Assembly (NCBI RefSeq): GCF_025822245.1
Contig: NZ_JACKTL010000053.1
Span: 90,328 to 154,327, forward strand
Direction of reading: 5' to 3'
Source of the DNA: Mycolicibacterium hodleri
Lineage (GTDB): Bacteria; Actinomycetota; Actinomycetes; Mycobacteriales; Mycobacteriaceae
DNA: 64,000 nt
Part shown: piece by piece, positions 51,530 through 59,934 of the stretch
How positions within the stretch are numbered: the first letter of the stretch is position 1
Layout of the letters: each line of letters begins with the position of its first letter
Notes under the pieces: model-generated
Seen by the model: only the letters and a program-made list of their open reading frames with translations
Database searches by the model: none
Told to the model about the DNA's origin: nothing
Position numbers and translations under genes: made by a program

Positions 51530-54500
51530 AGCTCGAATTCCTCTCGCTCGCCCTGGCCGGCCACGGCGAGCTGGGCGCTGCCCGCGGCAGCCCAGGACAG
51601 TACGTCGATGGCAACGGCGAGCCGCTCTGGTGTCGGACGTTCGAACAGATTTCGCAGGGGCAGGTCGACGTGGGCCGCGTCGCACAGCTTGGCCACGACC
51701 CGAGTGGCCATCAACGAATGACCGCCGAGATCGAAGAAGTCGTCCAGAACGCCCACGTCGCGCCGGTCGAGGGCCTCCTTGAACACCGAGACCACCAGTT
51801 CCTCGTTGGCGGTGCGGGGGTCGACGATCAGACGGGGCGCCGAACGGTGTTGTCGCGGCGTGGGAAGTGCGTTGCGGTCGAGCTTGCCGTTGGGCGTTCG
51901 CGGCAGGTCGTCTACGTGGAGGAAGTGCGTGGGAACCATGTAGTCCGGTAGCCGCGCGTGCAGGGCCTCACGGAGGTCCGCGATCAGGTTTGGAGGCGGT
52001 GCGTCGGCGACGAGGTAGGCGATGAGGTTCTTCTCGCCGGGCACGTCTTCGCGGGCGATCACGGCGACCTGACGCACGGCCGGGTGTTCGGATATCGCGG
52101 CTTCGATTTCGCCCGGTTCGATGCGGTGGCCGCGAATCTTGACCTGTTGGTCGATGCGGCCGAGGTATTCGAGGTCGCCGTTCTCGTGGCGCCTGGCCAG
52201 GTCCCCGCTGCGGTACGCGAGCCCGTCGTGGAACGGATCGGGCAGGAACCGTTCCGCGGTCAGGTCGGGCCGGTTGAGGTAACCGGCGGCGACGCCGGGA
52301 CCGGCGATGTAGAGCTCGCCGGGCACGCCGACTGCCACCGGCCTGAGGCGGGCGTCCAGGACGTAGAGGCTCAGGTCGGGGATGGGAACGCCGATGACGC
52401 TCCCTCCGTCGAGGTCGGCGCGGGTGACGGGTCGATACGCGGCGTACACGGTGGCTTCGGTGGGGCCGTACATGTTGACCAGCCGCGGACTGGTGTCGCC
52501 GTAGCGGTCGATCCACGGCTTGAGGATGTGTGGTTCGAGTGCCTCACCCACGAAGATGATGTCGCGCAGAGCGAATGGCGCGGCCGGACCGCGCTCGTCG
52601 ACGTCGATCAGCGACCGGAACGCCGTGGGGGTTTGGCACAGCATGGTGACTCGCTCGCGGTGCAGCAGCGCGTGGAATGCCTTCGGGTCGCGGCTGACGT
52701 CTCGCGTCACGACCACGAGCCGCCCACCGGACAGCAGCGCCCCCCAGATCTCCCAGACCGAGATGTCGAAGGAATAGGAATGGAACAGCGTCCACACGTC
52801 GTCGGGACCGACGTCGAACCACTCGTCGGTGGCGGCGAAGAGCCTCAGCACGTGGTGGTGAGTGATGGGCACGCCCTTCGGCTTCCCGGTGGATCCCGAG
52901 GTGTACATCACGTAGGCGAGGTCGTCGCCGGTGGGGTGACCGGGTTGCGGTGGGGTGCGCGGCGCGGGTGGCAGCGGCGCGTCGAGGCAGATGCACTGCA
53001 CGGGTAGAGCGGCCAGCTGCCCGGCCAGTGCCCGTTGCGTCAGAACGACTCTGGCCTGGGCGTCTTCGAGCATGAAGGCGACGCGCTCGCTGGGGTAGAC
53101 CGGGTCCATGGGGAGGTAGGCGCCGCCTGCCTTGAGGATGGCCAGCATGCCGACGACGACGTCGGCGCCGCGTTCGACGCGCAGTCCGACGGGTTGGTTC
53201 GCGGTGACACCGAGGCTGCGCAGGTGCGCCGCCACGGCTTCGGCTCGACGATCCAGGTCGGCGTAGGTCAATTCCTCGCGGCCCGTGGGCGTTTCGACGC
53301 TCACCGCGACGGCCTCCGGCGTGGCGGCGGCCTGGCGGGCGAACCCGGCGTGCAACGTCACGTCGGGGGTGTCGAACACCGGACGTGGCCCCGGGCCCAC
53401 CAGAACCGCCCGCTCGTCGTCGCCCACCGGGTCCAGATCACCTACGTAGGCCGCGTCGCCGTCCGCCAGGCGCGTCAGCAGGTTCACCAGGTGAGCGAGC
53501 ATGCGCGCGACCGCGGCGTCGGAGAAGCGCTCGGTCGAATACTCCAGCCGCACCAGCATTTCGTCGTCGCCATACGCCCGCAGCGCGATCGGGAAGTTCG
53601 TCTGACCGACGTAGTCGAAGTGGCGTCCGGGCATCTGCAGGAATCCGTCGAGTGTCCTGTGGTCGTAGATGACGATGCTCTCGAACAGCGGCGTGCGGCG
53701 GTCGACGGCGCTCCATCCGTGCACGGCCGCGAGCGGGGTGTGTTCGTACGGTCGTAGCGCGACCTGCTTCGCCCGCAGCGACCGCAACCACGGCCCGATT
53801 CGCGCGTCGTCGTCGACGTCGACGCGCATCGGAAGTGTGTTGATGAACAGGCCGATCCGCACGTCGGTGTCGTCGGAGCCCGTCCAGCGTCCCGTGCGGG
53901 TGGCACCGAATACCACGTCCGATTCGCCGCAGTGGCGACTCAACAACACGGCCCAGGCAGCCTGGAACATCGTGTTGACCGTGACGCCCGTGTCGCGGGC
54001 CGTGTCGCGAAGGGGATCCGACAAGGTCCGAGGCAGGCGCAGCTGAACGGCTCCGTGGAGTTCTTCGCCCGAGACGGCCTTTGGCGCGTCCGCTCCGATC
54101 GGCGTCGGAGCGGAGAAGGTGCCCAACTCGTTGCGCCAGAACGCTTCTGCGGACGTGAGATCGAGCGACCGGCGCCACTCGACGTAGTCGCGGTACGGAC
54201 GCGCAGGCGCAAGCGTCACGGTCTCGCCCCGCAGGGCGGCGTCGTAGAGCGCGAACCATTCGAGCAACACGACGCACGAGCGGCCGTCGCCGAGAGCGTG
54301 ATGAAAGGTCCACAGGACACGGGATCCGCCTCCGGGGAGGTGGGCGACGAACAGTCGCAGGATCGGCGCGCGAGAGAGGTCGAAGTCCTGGCGGCGGTCG
54401 GCCTGAAGTTGCGCCTCGAAACGCTGCTCGGCCTCCTCGGGTTCGAGGCCGCTCCAGTCGGCGACGGTCGCCGGCAGCTCACCGTCGGCGACCACCTCCT

Positions 54501-54762
54501 GGCACGGCTCGTCCACGTCGCTCCAGCGCAATCGCGTCCGCAACACCGTATGACGCTGCATCACTGGCAGAAACGCTCGTTCGAAGGTCTCCACGTCGAG
54601 TGGTTCGCTCGTCATGACGATGATCTGTTCGACGTCGACGCCGGTGCCCGACGTGCTCAACGCGTGTAGCAGCATGCCCTGCTGCAGGGGCACCAACTCG
54701 TAGCGGTCGACTACCTCGGTCATGTTCAACAACCCCCGCTCATCCGGAGAACGAAAAGCCAT
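51526..54762 (-). CDS. One-module NRPS (condensation-adenylation-carrier)
   Basis: Non-ribosomal peptide synthetase of 1078 residues: C domain about 15-450 with the catalytic motif HHALGDG (His155), A domain about 465-960 (YTSGSTGKPKG, NMYGPTEATVY, YRSGDLARR, GRIDQQVKIRGHRIEPGEIE, NGKLDR), and a carrier with Ser1016 in DLGGHSLMATRV. It ends in a short acidic tail, EREEFEL. The pocket residues I read by eye are D-I-W-C-I-V-M-V-Y-K, with a layout like Thr-type domains, so the substrate is not assignable. With no loading module, its C domain needs a donor from elsewhere; the free carrier at 30338 is an obvious candidate. The alternative start at 54723 (MTEVVDRYELVP) is possible. Confidence 0.92.
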   Translation of the reverse strand: MAFRSPDERGLLNMTEVVDRYELVPLQQGMLLHALSTSGTGVDVEQIIVMTSEPLDVETFERAFLPVMQRHTVLRTRLRWSDVDEPCQEVVADGELPATVADWSGLEPEEAEQRFEAQLQADRRQDFDLSRAPILRLFVAHLPGGGSRVLWTFHHALGDGRSCVVLLEWFALYDAALRGETVTLAPARPYRDYVEWRRSLDLTSAEAFWRNELGTFSAPTPIGADAPKAVSGEELHGAVQLRLPRTLSDPLRDTARDTGVTVNTMFQAAWAVLLSRHCGESDVVFGATRTGRWTGSDDTDVRIGLFINTLPMRVDVDDDARIGPWLRSLRAKQVALRPYEHTPLAAVHGWSAVDRRTPLFESIVIYDHRTLDGFLQMPGRHFDYVGQTNFPIALRAYGDDEMLVRLEYSTERFSDAAVARMLAHLVNLLTRLADGDAAYVGDLDPVGDDERAVLVGPGPRPVFDTPDVTLHAGFARQAAATPEAVAVSVETPTGREELTYADLDRRAEAVAAHLRSLGVTANQPVGLRVERGADVVVGMLAILKAGGAYLPMDPVYPSERVAFMLEDAQARVVLTQRALAGQLAALPVQCICLDAPLPPAPRTPPQPGHPTGDDLAYVMYTSGSTGKPKGVPITHHHVLRLFAATDEWFDVGPDDVWTLFHSYSFDISVWEIWGALLSGGRLVVVTRDVSRDPKAFHALLHRERVTMLCQTPTAFRSLIDVDERGPAAPFALRDIIFVGEALEPHILKPWIDRYGDTSPRLVNMYGPTEATVYAAYRPVTRADLDGGSVIGVPIPDLSLYVLDARLRPVAVGVPGELYIAGPGVAAGYLNRPDLTAERFLPDPFHDGLAYRSGDLARRHENGDLEYLGRIDQQVKIRGHRIEPGEIEAAISEHPAVRQVAVIAREDVPGEKNLIAYLVADAPPPNLIADLREALHARLPDYMVPTHFLHVDDLPRTPNGKLDRNALPTPRQHRSAPRLIVDPRTANEELVVSVFKEALDRRDVGVLDDFFDLGGHSLMATRVVAKLCDAAHVDLPLRNLFERPTPERLAVAIDVLSWAAAGSAQLAVAGQGEREEFEL

Positions 54763-55214
54763 GTGAGGTAGCGCCTTTTGTCAGCGAAGGCGGTAGCCCC
54801 CCGGCTCCTTGACGCCCCCATGCCCGACCTCGAAGCGGCTAGGCGACCGCCTCACGTGTGGCGAAGTCTACGAAATGGTAGCCGAATGCGCCATACCCGA
54901 TCTCTGGTGCGAATGTTTGCGGTGACTACGAGTTCGCGTTCGCCGCGTCGCGTCGAGGCGGGACTCGAGCCATCCGGAGGCCGTATGTGGGTCGTGCACG
55001 AAACGGGCGTGACCACAAGTAGATCCAACGATCCATGCACCCGTCGATCGAACGATCCAGGACGACCCGAAACGTCCCGACGAGTCGCATCACCCGGTGG
55101 AGCGCATGCCTCGTGTCGTTCGCCAAAACTGCAACACTGGGTGTTGACCGGTGCGTCGGCCGAGTCGTACGCTCGCACTCGGGGCATCTGGGAACGGTGC
55201 CGGGGGCGGTGAAC
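54763..55214. other. Divergent non-coding region between the NRPS operon and region C
   Basis: About 450 bases without a convincing gene. A rightward open frame (54778-55212) has arginine/serine-rich shadow character and no ribosome-binding site. The stretch contains a direct repeat AACGATCCA (55027-55035 and 55051-55059, spacing 24 bases) and the promoter-like pair at 55144-55173. It must hold the leftward promoter for the NRPS-thioesterase-DUF218 operon, but I could not identify its -10 with confidence. Confidence 0.55.
55144..55173 (+). promoter_or_regulatory. Probable sigma-A-type promoter for the proline-rich protein
   Basis: TTGACC (55144-55149) and TACGCT (55168-55173, TANNNT) are separated by 18 bases. 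This gives a start near 55180, about 35 bases before the ATG at 55215. The match to a housekeeping mycobacterial promoter is good, but no transcript data are available. Confidence 0.5.
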
Positions 55215-56375
55215 ATGGTGGATTACACATCGACGAATACACGGCGCCGCAGTGTTTCTCGGGCAACGAGCACGCAGGGCCGGCAGATCGTGGCGCTGCT
55301 CGCCGCGTCCGGGGTGGTGATCGCGGCGTGGGCGGTCTTCCCGTCCTTCGTCGAGTCCCGAGTGTATGTGCCCCTTCCCCAGGCGTCGGACCCGACGGCC
55401 GTCGACGCCGTCGACCACCCGGGCCAGGGCGTCGTCGAACGATTCGTGGCCCAAGCGGTGTTCAAGACGATGTCGGCGTCTGGGCCGACCAACGTTCGAA
55501 TCGGGCTCGAGAGTTCGAGTCGGTCGCTCGTCGTGCAACAGGTGCCACTCAGGTCGAAGCTGACTGCGCTGCTGGCGTTGCTCTCGCAGACAAGCGAATT
55601 GGAGCGGCCCGCTCTCGAGGCGAAGATACGAGCGCTGCTCGAGCTACCCGACGTCGCGTTGGCGCAACTGCTGCAGCACCCTGACCTCGCGGACCTGTCC
55701 AAGACGCTGGACGCGGTGTTCCTTGGTACGTCCGACGTGTCGCAGGTGAAGACCGAACTGGACAAGATCACCGTGACGTCGGTGCCGGGCGAATCCGAGA
55801 AGATTCACGTGATCGCGGTGAGCGGTAAGCCGGCCTACGAGGTGCGGACCCCGATCAGTGCGGTGCCCTCGGCGATGTCGGTAGCGGCGATGTCGGTCGC
55901 GCCGGTGGCGCCGCAGGTCGACGAGCCGTCCGCCACGGTCGTCACCACCTTCGCGCTGGAGCCGAGCGTCGATCCCCTCCCTCCACCGCCACCTCCGCCA
56001 CCCGTGATCGAGCAAGCGCGCTTCGCCGCGCCCGCCATCGACGTGGCGCCAAGCGTCGACGACACCCCGCCGCCCCCGCCCCCATCTCCAACCCCTGCGC
56101 CGGAGCCGGCGGCACAGTCGGGCGCGTCGACCGAGGTCACCGGGACCTCGCTGGACGTCATGGACTCGGGCAACAAGTTCGAGCCCGGTGAGACGGCCGC
56201 CCAACCGGTCGCAGGCAACTCGCCGACGACGGAAGCGACTGCATCGCAGACCTCGTCGCCGCCGGAACCGACGGAGCCACCGTCAACCGGCGCCACCGCC
56301 GTGAACGAGCCGGCCGGCGACGGCGGGAAAGCCGCACCGAGCGGAGGCGGGTCGGCCGGCGAAGGCGACCAGTAG
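55215..56375 (+). CDS. Membrane-anchored proline-rich protein of unknown function
   Basis: Protein of 386 residues that I do not recognise. A basic N-terminus (NTRRRSVSRATSTQGR) precedes one transmembrane segment (IVALLAASGVVIAAWAVF, about residues 22-40), which suggests most of the chain is outside the membrane. Residues about 65-220 are a folded-looking alpha-rich domain (VERFVAQAVFKTM, LLALLSQTSELERPALEAKIRALLELPDVALAQLLQHPD). The last 170 residues are low-complexity Pro/Ala/Ser/Thr, including runs PPPPPPPP. The ATG at 55215 and a GTG two codons earlier are both possible. It precedes two probable ESX substrates, suggesting a cell-envelope role. Confidence 0.65.
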   Translation: MVDYTSTNTRRRSVSRATSTQGRQIVALLAASGVVIAAWAVFPSFVESRVYVPLPQASDPTAVDAVDHPGQGVVERFVAQAVFKTMSASGPTNVRIGLESSSRSLVVQQVPLRSKLTALLALLSQTSELERPALEAKIRALLELPDVALAQLLQHPDLADLSKTLDAVFLGTSDVSQVKTELDKITVTSVPGESEKIHVIAVSGKPAYEVRTPISAVPSAMSVAAMSVAPVAPQVDEPSATVVTTFALEPSVDPLPPPPPPPPVIEQARFAAPAIDVAPSVDDTPPPPPPSPTPAPEPAAQSGASTEVTGTSLDVMDSGNKFEPGETAAQPVAGNSPTTEATASQTSSPPEPTEPPSTGATAVNEPAGDGGKAAPSGGGSAGEGDQ

Positions 56376-56455
56376 CTCTCCTTTGGTGCATCTCGCGCCC
56401 GGATTCGACGGTAATCTCGACCTACGTAGCAAAACGCGCGGGAGGGAGCCGAGTC

Positions 56456-57541
56456 GTGGGTGTGCCACCCGACAGCAGCCCGTTTGGTTCACAGACGGTG
56501 ACGGGGCCTGGCTGGCCGAACGTCGACGAGGAGTCGCTGGCGGCTGCCGCGGCCTCCTACGAGGCGCTGGCGGCCAAGATAACCGGCTCGGTGGTACCGC
56601 AGCAGCAGGGCCAGATGATGAAGATGGCCGATCAGTGGAAGGGCGCCAGCGCGCTTGCCGCCGGGGGTGAAGCCACCACGATCGTCGCCGGTCACGAGGC
56701 CAATGCCGCCCAGGCCGCGGCAATCGCCCTGAAGCTGCGCACCATGGAGGCCACCGTGGCGAAGACGAAGATGTTGGTCAACGTCACCGCCCAAGAGGTT
56801 CAGCACGAATGCGAGGCGTTGTCGGCGATGCCCTTCGGCAACGCCCAGGAGCTGGTGCAGAGCCGGATCAAGGCGGGTCTGTCGCAGAACATCGCCATGG
56901 TGAACGCGAACTCGGCCGAACTGGCGTCCGGCCTCGGCGTGCCGCCCAACATCCCCAATCCGGGTGCCCCTCCTGGGACCGCTCAGGTGTCGCAGGCCGC
57001 AGACAAGGGCTCGCAGCAGGCGATGCAGATGATGATGCAGATGGGCCAGATGGCGATGCAGCTCCCGCAGCAGATCGGCGGCATGTTGACCCAGGCACCG
57101 CAGCAGCTGATGCAGCCGCTGCAACAGATCATGCAGCCGTTGCAGCAGCTGATGTCGGCGGGCAAGGGCAGCTCCGGCATGGGTTCGTCGGTGTCGCCCT
57201 TCTCGGCGTTCTCCAACCACCCGCTGGCCGGTGGCTCGGGTGCGGGTGCCGGAGGCGGCATGGTGAAGGCGGCGGGGCTGCCAGGATCTGGCGGTCTGTC
57301 ACCGCAGTCACCGGCCCTGGCCAGTCTGGTCGGCAGCTCCGGTGACGTGTCGGTGCGGCCCGCGGGCGCGAGCGGGGCGGCGATCGCGGGCTTGGCGCCG
57401 GTCAGCGCGGGCGCCGGTGGCATGGGCGGCGGCATGGGCATGATGGGCCAACAGCGCGGCGAAAGCGGTGGCACCGGCTCGTCGCTCGCCGCTCCGGCAC
57501 CGCTCGACTACGGCGAGGAAGAAGTCGACGATGACTGGTGA
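56456..57541 (+). CDS. Helical EspB/PPE-like protein, putative ESX (type VII) substrate
   Basis: Protein of 361 residues. Residues 1-170 are alpha-helical in character (WPNVDEESLAAAAASYEALAAK) and include a W-x-G turn (DQWKGASALA), a layout shared with EspB/PPE-type ESX substrates. A long amphipathic stretch (EATTIVAGHEANAAQAAAIALKLR) follows. Residues about 180-240 are rich in Met and Gln (QMMMQMGQMAMQLPQQ), and the C-terminus is a Gly/Ser/Ala-rich tail ending EEEVDDDW. GGGAGGGAG precedes the GTG start. The next gene encodes a protein with a type VII YxxxD signal, so the two probably form a secreted pair. I could not match it to a named Esp or PPE gene. Confidence 0.65.
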   Translation: MGVPPDSSPFGSQTVTGPGWPNVDEESLAAAAASYEALAAKITGSVVPQQQGQMMKMADQWKGASALAAGGEATTIVAGHEANAAQAAAIALKLRTMEATVAKTKMLVNVTAQEVQHECEALSAMPFGNAQELVQSRIKAGLSQNIAMVNANSAELASGLGVPPNIPNPGAPPGTAQVSQAADKGSQQAMQMMMQMGQMAMQLPQQIGGMLTQAPQQLMQPLQQIMQPLQQLMSAGKGSSGMGSSVSPFSAFSNHPLAGGSGAGAGGGMVKAAGLPGSGGLSPQSPALASLVGSSGDVSVRPAGASGAAIAGLAPVSAGAGGMGGGMGMMGQQRGESGGTGSSLAAPAPLDYGEEEVDDDW

Positions 57542-57562
57542 GCTAGGGGGAGGTGTTTCCTG

Positions 57563-58270
57563 ATGTCCATGGATCCGATGCACACGCCGGGCGCCCTGAA
57601 CTGGGATCCCGCCAGTGTCGAGCTGCCCCAGATTCCGATGCTCCCTCCGGGTGAGGACGCCATGAGCATGACGATCGCCGGCGTGCTGCCGACCTTGACG
57701 GCGCCGATGGCGGCGAGCGTGACCGCGCTGCAGGCCAAGGAGACCATGTTCGCCGGCAAGTTGGGTTCGGCGCAGAGCGCTTACGAGAACGCCGACGACC
57801 AGGGCGGTCAGTCCGTCGGCCAATTCGGTCAGATGCTGGGACAGCTCGGTCAGATGGCGGGGCAGGCCGGCGCGCCCGCGCAGCAACTCGGCCAGCAGGC
57901 AGGCCAATTCGGCTCGATGATTCAGCAGGCCATGCAGGCGGCCCAGGGCGGCGGGGGTGGCGGTTCCCACGGCGGGTCACGAGGAGCCAGCCAGCCAGCC
58001 GGGCAACCAGCAGGTCAGTCAGCCGGGCAGCCAGCCGGCGGTCAGCCGACGGCCGGCCAGGGTGCGGGTGGCGCAGGCGCACCTCCGCCGCAGCAGTCAC
58101 CCGAGCAGCGGGAACGCGAGGAGCGAGACGAGCGCGCAGAACGGGAGCGGGCTGGCAGGGATGGCCGGCCACCGCTCGACCACGCCGCCGCCGGCCCCGC
58201 ACCCCATGGCGCGGGCCCCGCGCCCGTCGCACCACCGCAGCGTGGAGACGGCCTCGAACGCAACATGTGA
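57563..58270 (+). CDS. Putative ESX substrate partner with YxxxD secretion signal
   Basis: Protein of 235 residues. The N-terminal 80 residues are helical (TLTAPMAASVTALQAKETMFAGK) and end with LGSAQSAYENADDQGG, which contains Tyr-x-x-x-Asp, the general type VII secretion signal, at the end of the second helix as in PE and EspC-like proteins. A Gln/Gly-rich stretch (GQFGQMLGQLGQMAGQAG) follows, then QPAG repeats and a charged Arg/Glu segment (REREERDERAERERAG). It starts 21 bases after the EspB/PPE-like gene. Gene-pair order and signal suggest a heterodimeric ESX cargo, although the ESX machinery is not in this window. Confidence 0.65.
   Translation: MSMDPMHTPGALNWDPASVELPQIPMLPPGEDAMSMTIAGVLPTLTAPMAASVTALQAKETMFAGKLGSAQSAYENADDQGGQSVGQFGQMLGQLGQMAGQAGAPAQQLGQQAGQFGSMIQQAMQAAQGGGGGGSHGGSRGASQPAGQPAGQSAGQPAGGQPTAGQGAGGAGAPPPQQSPEQREREERDERAERERAGRDGRPPLDHAAAGPAPHGAGPAPVAPPQRGDGLERNM
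57984..58060 (+). repeat. QPAG-coding short tandem repeats
   Basis: Within the preceding gene, about five degenerate copies of the 12-base unit encoding Q-P-A-G (or Q-S-A-G) follow one another between the Gln/Gly stretch and the charged tail. It is a low-complexity linker that may vary in copy number between strains. Confidence 0.55.
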
Positions 58271-58342
58271 CCGCCGAGCACTACGCTCGTTACTGACGCG
58301 CAAGCATGCAAAAGTCAGATCGAGCGACTCGGAGGTACGGGA

Positions 58343-59929
58343 ATGAGTTCGCCACCACCCGATGAGTGGCCTTCTCTCCCGCCCTTGCCGGATGACGAGC
58401 TGACCATCGGTCAGACCTTCGCCGGATACGAGATCATCGCCCTGCTGGGCTCCGGCGGGATGGGTCGGGTGTATCTGGCGCAGCATCCTCGGCTACCGCG
58501 GCGCGACGCGCTGAAGCTGCTTCCGTCGGCTTGGTCCGCCGACACCGAGTACCGCGCCCGCTTCAACCGCGAAGCGGATCTTGCCTCCACGCTCTGGCAT
58601 CCCAACGTCGTCGGGGTGCACGATCGCGGCGAGGCAGACGGCCAGCTGTGGATCTCGATGGACTACGTCGACGGACTCGACGCCTCGCGGCTCATCGCCG
58701 AGCGACATCCCGCCGGCATGCCCGCCGACGACGTGGCACGCATCGTCACCGCCGTCGCCAGCGCCCTCGACGGGGCCCACAAGCGCGGCCTGCTGCACCG
58801 GGACGTCAAGCCGGCCAACATCATGCTGACCCACCTCGACGACGACGGCGAACAGCGAATCCTGTTGACCGACTTCGGCATTGCCCGCGACATCAACGAG
58901 TCCGACGACGTGTCCGCGTCGACGACGGCGATCGGCACCGTCGCGTACTGCGCACCGGAACAATTGTCCGGCGACGAGGTCGGTCCCCGGGCCGACCAGT
59001 ATGCGCTCGCGGCAACGGCGTATCAGCTTCTGACCGGCGAGCCCCTGTTCCCGAGCTCGGACCCCGCCGAGGTGATCCACGACCACCTCAACTCGAAGCC
59101 GCCGACGCTAGCGTCGAAGCGGCCGGAGCTCGCCGCGCTCGACCCCGTCCTGACGGTCGCGCTGTCCAAGCGGCCCGAAAGTCGTTTCGCCCGTTGCGCG
59201 GACTTCGCGCGCGCCCTGAACGAGAAGATCGCGACGTTGGGCCCGCGCTCGGCGGTCGCCCCGCCGAACTACGGCCCACCGCCCGCGGGAGACACCTTCG
59301 CCAACCTCTACACCGAGCCGTTGACCGTTGATCCGCGGGCGGTCGGGCCCAAGGCCAGGAAGTTCCCCGTTGGACCGGTCGTGGCGGCGGGCGCGGCGGC
59401 GGTGGCCGTCGCGGTGCTGGCCGTGTGGGCGTTGTGGCCGTCGTCCGACGGACCCGACTCGTCGGCGGACGCGACGACGTCGACCACCACGTCGTCGGTG
59501 AATTCGGCTGCGCAGCAGCGACTCCGCGGAGCTCTTCCGCCGGGCTACTCCTCTGAGGCATGCACCCCGGCGGACGTGCCGCAAGCCGCGGCGGCGAAGG
59601 TCGTATGCACCCAGAACACCGATGCCGGCGGACCGCCTGCCTCGACGTTCACCTCGTTCGAGGACGTCGCGGCGGTGCAGGCGGCCTTCGGCGCGGTGGT
59701 GGCTGACATGCAGGTGGTCAACTGCCCCGGCAACATTCAGTCACCGGGAGCCTGGCGCCGCAACGCCACTCCGCAGCTGGTCAGTGGCACGCTCGTCTGC
59801 GGCTACCGCGACAGTGTGCCCACCCTGACCTGGACCGACAACGCCAAGCTGATGCTCGCCTCGGTCGACGGCGCCGCGAACGGCCCCAATCTCGACCAGC
59901 TCTACGTGTGGTGGTCGAGCCACTCCTGA
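58343..59929 (+). CDS. Membrane Ser/Thr protein kinase with extracellular sensor domain
   Basis: Eukaryotic-like kinase of 528 residues. The kinase domain covers about residues 27-290: glycine loop LLGSGGMGRVYLAQ, catalytic lysine in DALKLLP, HRDVKPANIM, DFGIARD and APEQL. A juxtamembrane linker of about 55 residues leads to one transmembrane segment (VGPVVAAGAAAVAVAVLAVWALW, about 345-368). The external domain of about 150 residues contains four or more cysteines (EACTPAD, KVVCTQN, VNCPGN, LVCGYRD), as in PknH-type sensors with disulfides. GGAGG lies just before the ATG at 58343. Substrates are unknown; the ESX-like proteins upstream are neighbours in the same orientation. Confidence 0.9.
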   Translation: MSSPPPDEWPSLPPLPDDELTIGQTFAGYEIIALLGSGGMGRVYLAQHPRLPRRDALKLLPSAWSADTEYRARFNREADLASTLWHPNVVGVHDRGEADGQLWISMDYVDGLDASRLIAERHPAGMPADDVARIVTAVASALDGAHKRGLLHRDVKPANIMLTHLDDDGEQRILLTDFGIARDINESDDVSASTTAIGTVAYCAPEQLSGDEVGPRADQYALAATAYQLLTGEPLFPSSDPAEVIHDHLNSKPPTLASKRPELAALDPVLTVALSKRPESRFARCADFARALNEKIATLGPRSAVAPPNYGPPPAGDTFANLYTEPLTVDPRAVGPKARKFPVGPVVAAGAAAVAVAVLAVWALWPSSDGPDSSADATTSTTTSSVNSAAQQRLRGALPPGYSSEACTPADVPQAAAAKVVCTQNTDAGGPPASTFTSFEDVAAVQAAFGAVVADMQVVNCPGNIQSPGAWRRNATPQLVSGTLVCGYRDSVPTLTWTDNAKLMLASVDGAANGPNLDQLYVWWSSHS

Positions 59930-59934
59930 TCTGA

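Noticed and set aside
55027..55059. AACGATCCA direct repeats as a regulator site
   Set aside because: Only two short copies with no similarity to KstR, KstR2 or the shared element; chance occurrence cannot be excluded.
54778..55212. Possible small gene in the gap before region C
   Set aside because: Arg/Ser-rich translation, no ribosome-binding site, and it would overlap the promoter pair at 55144-55173.
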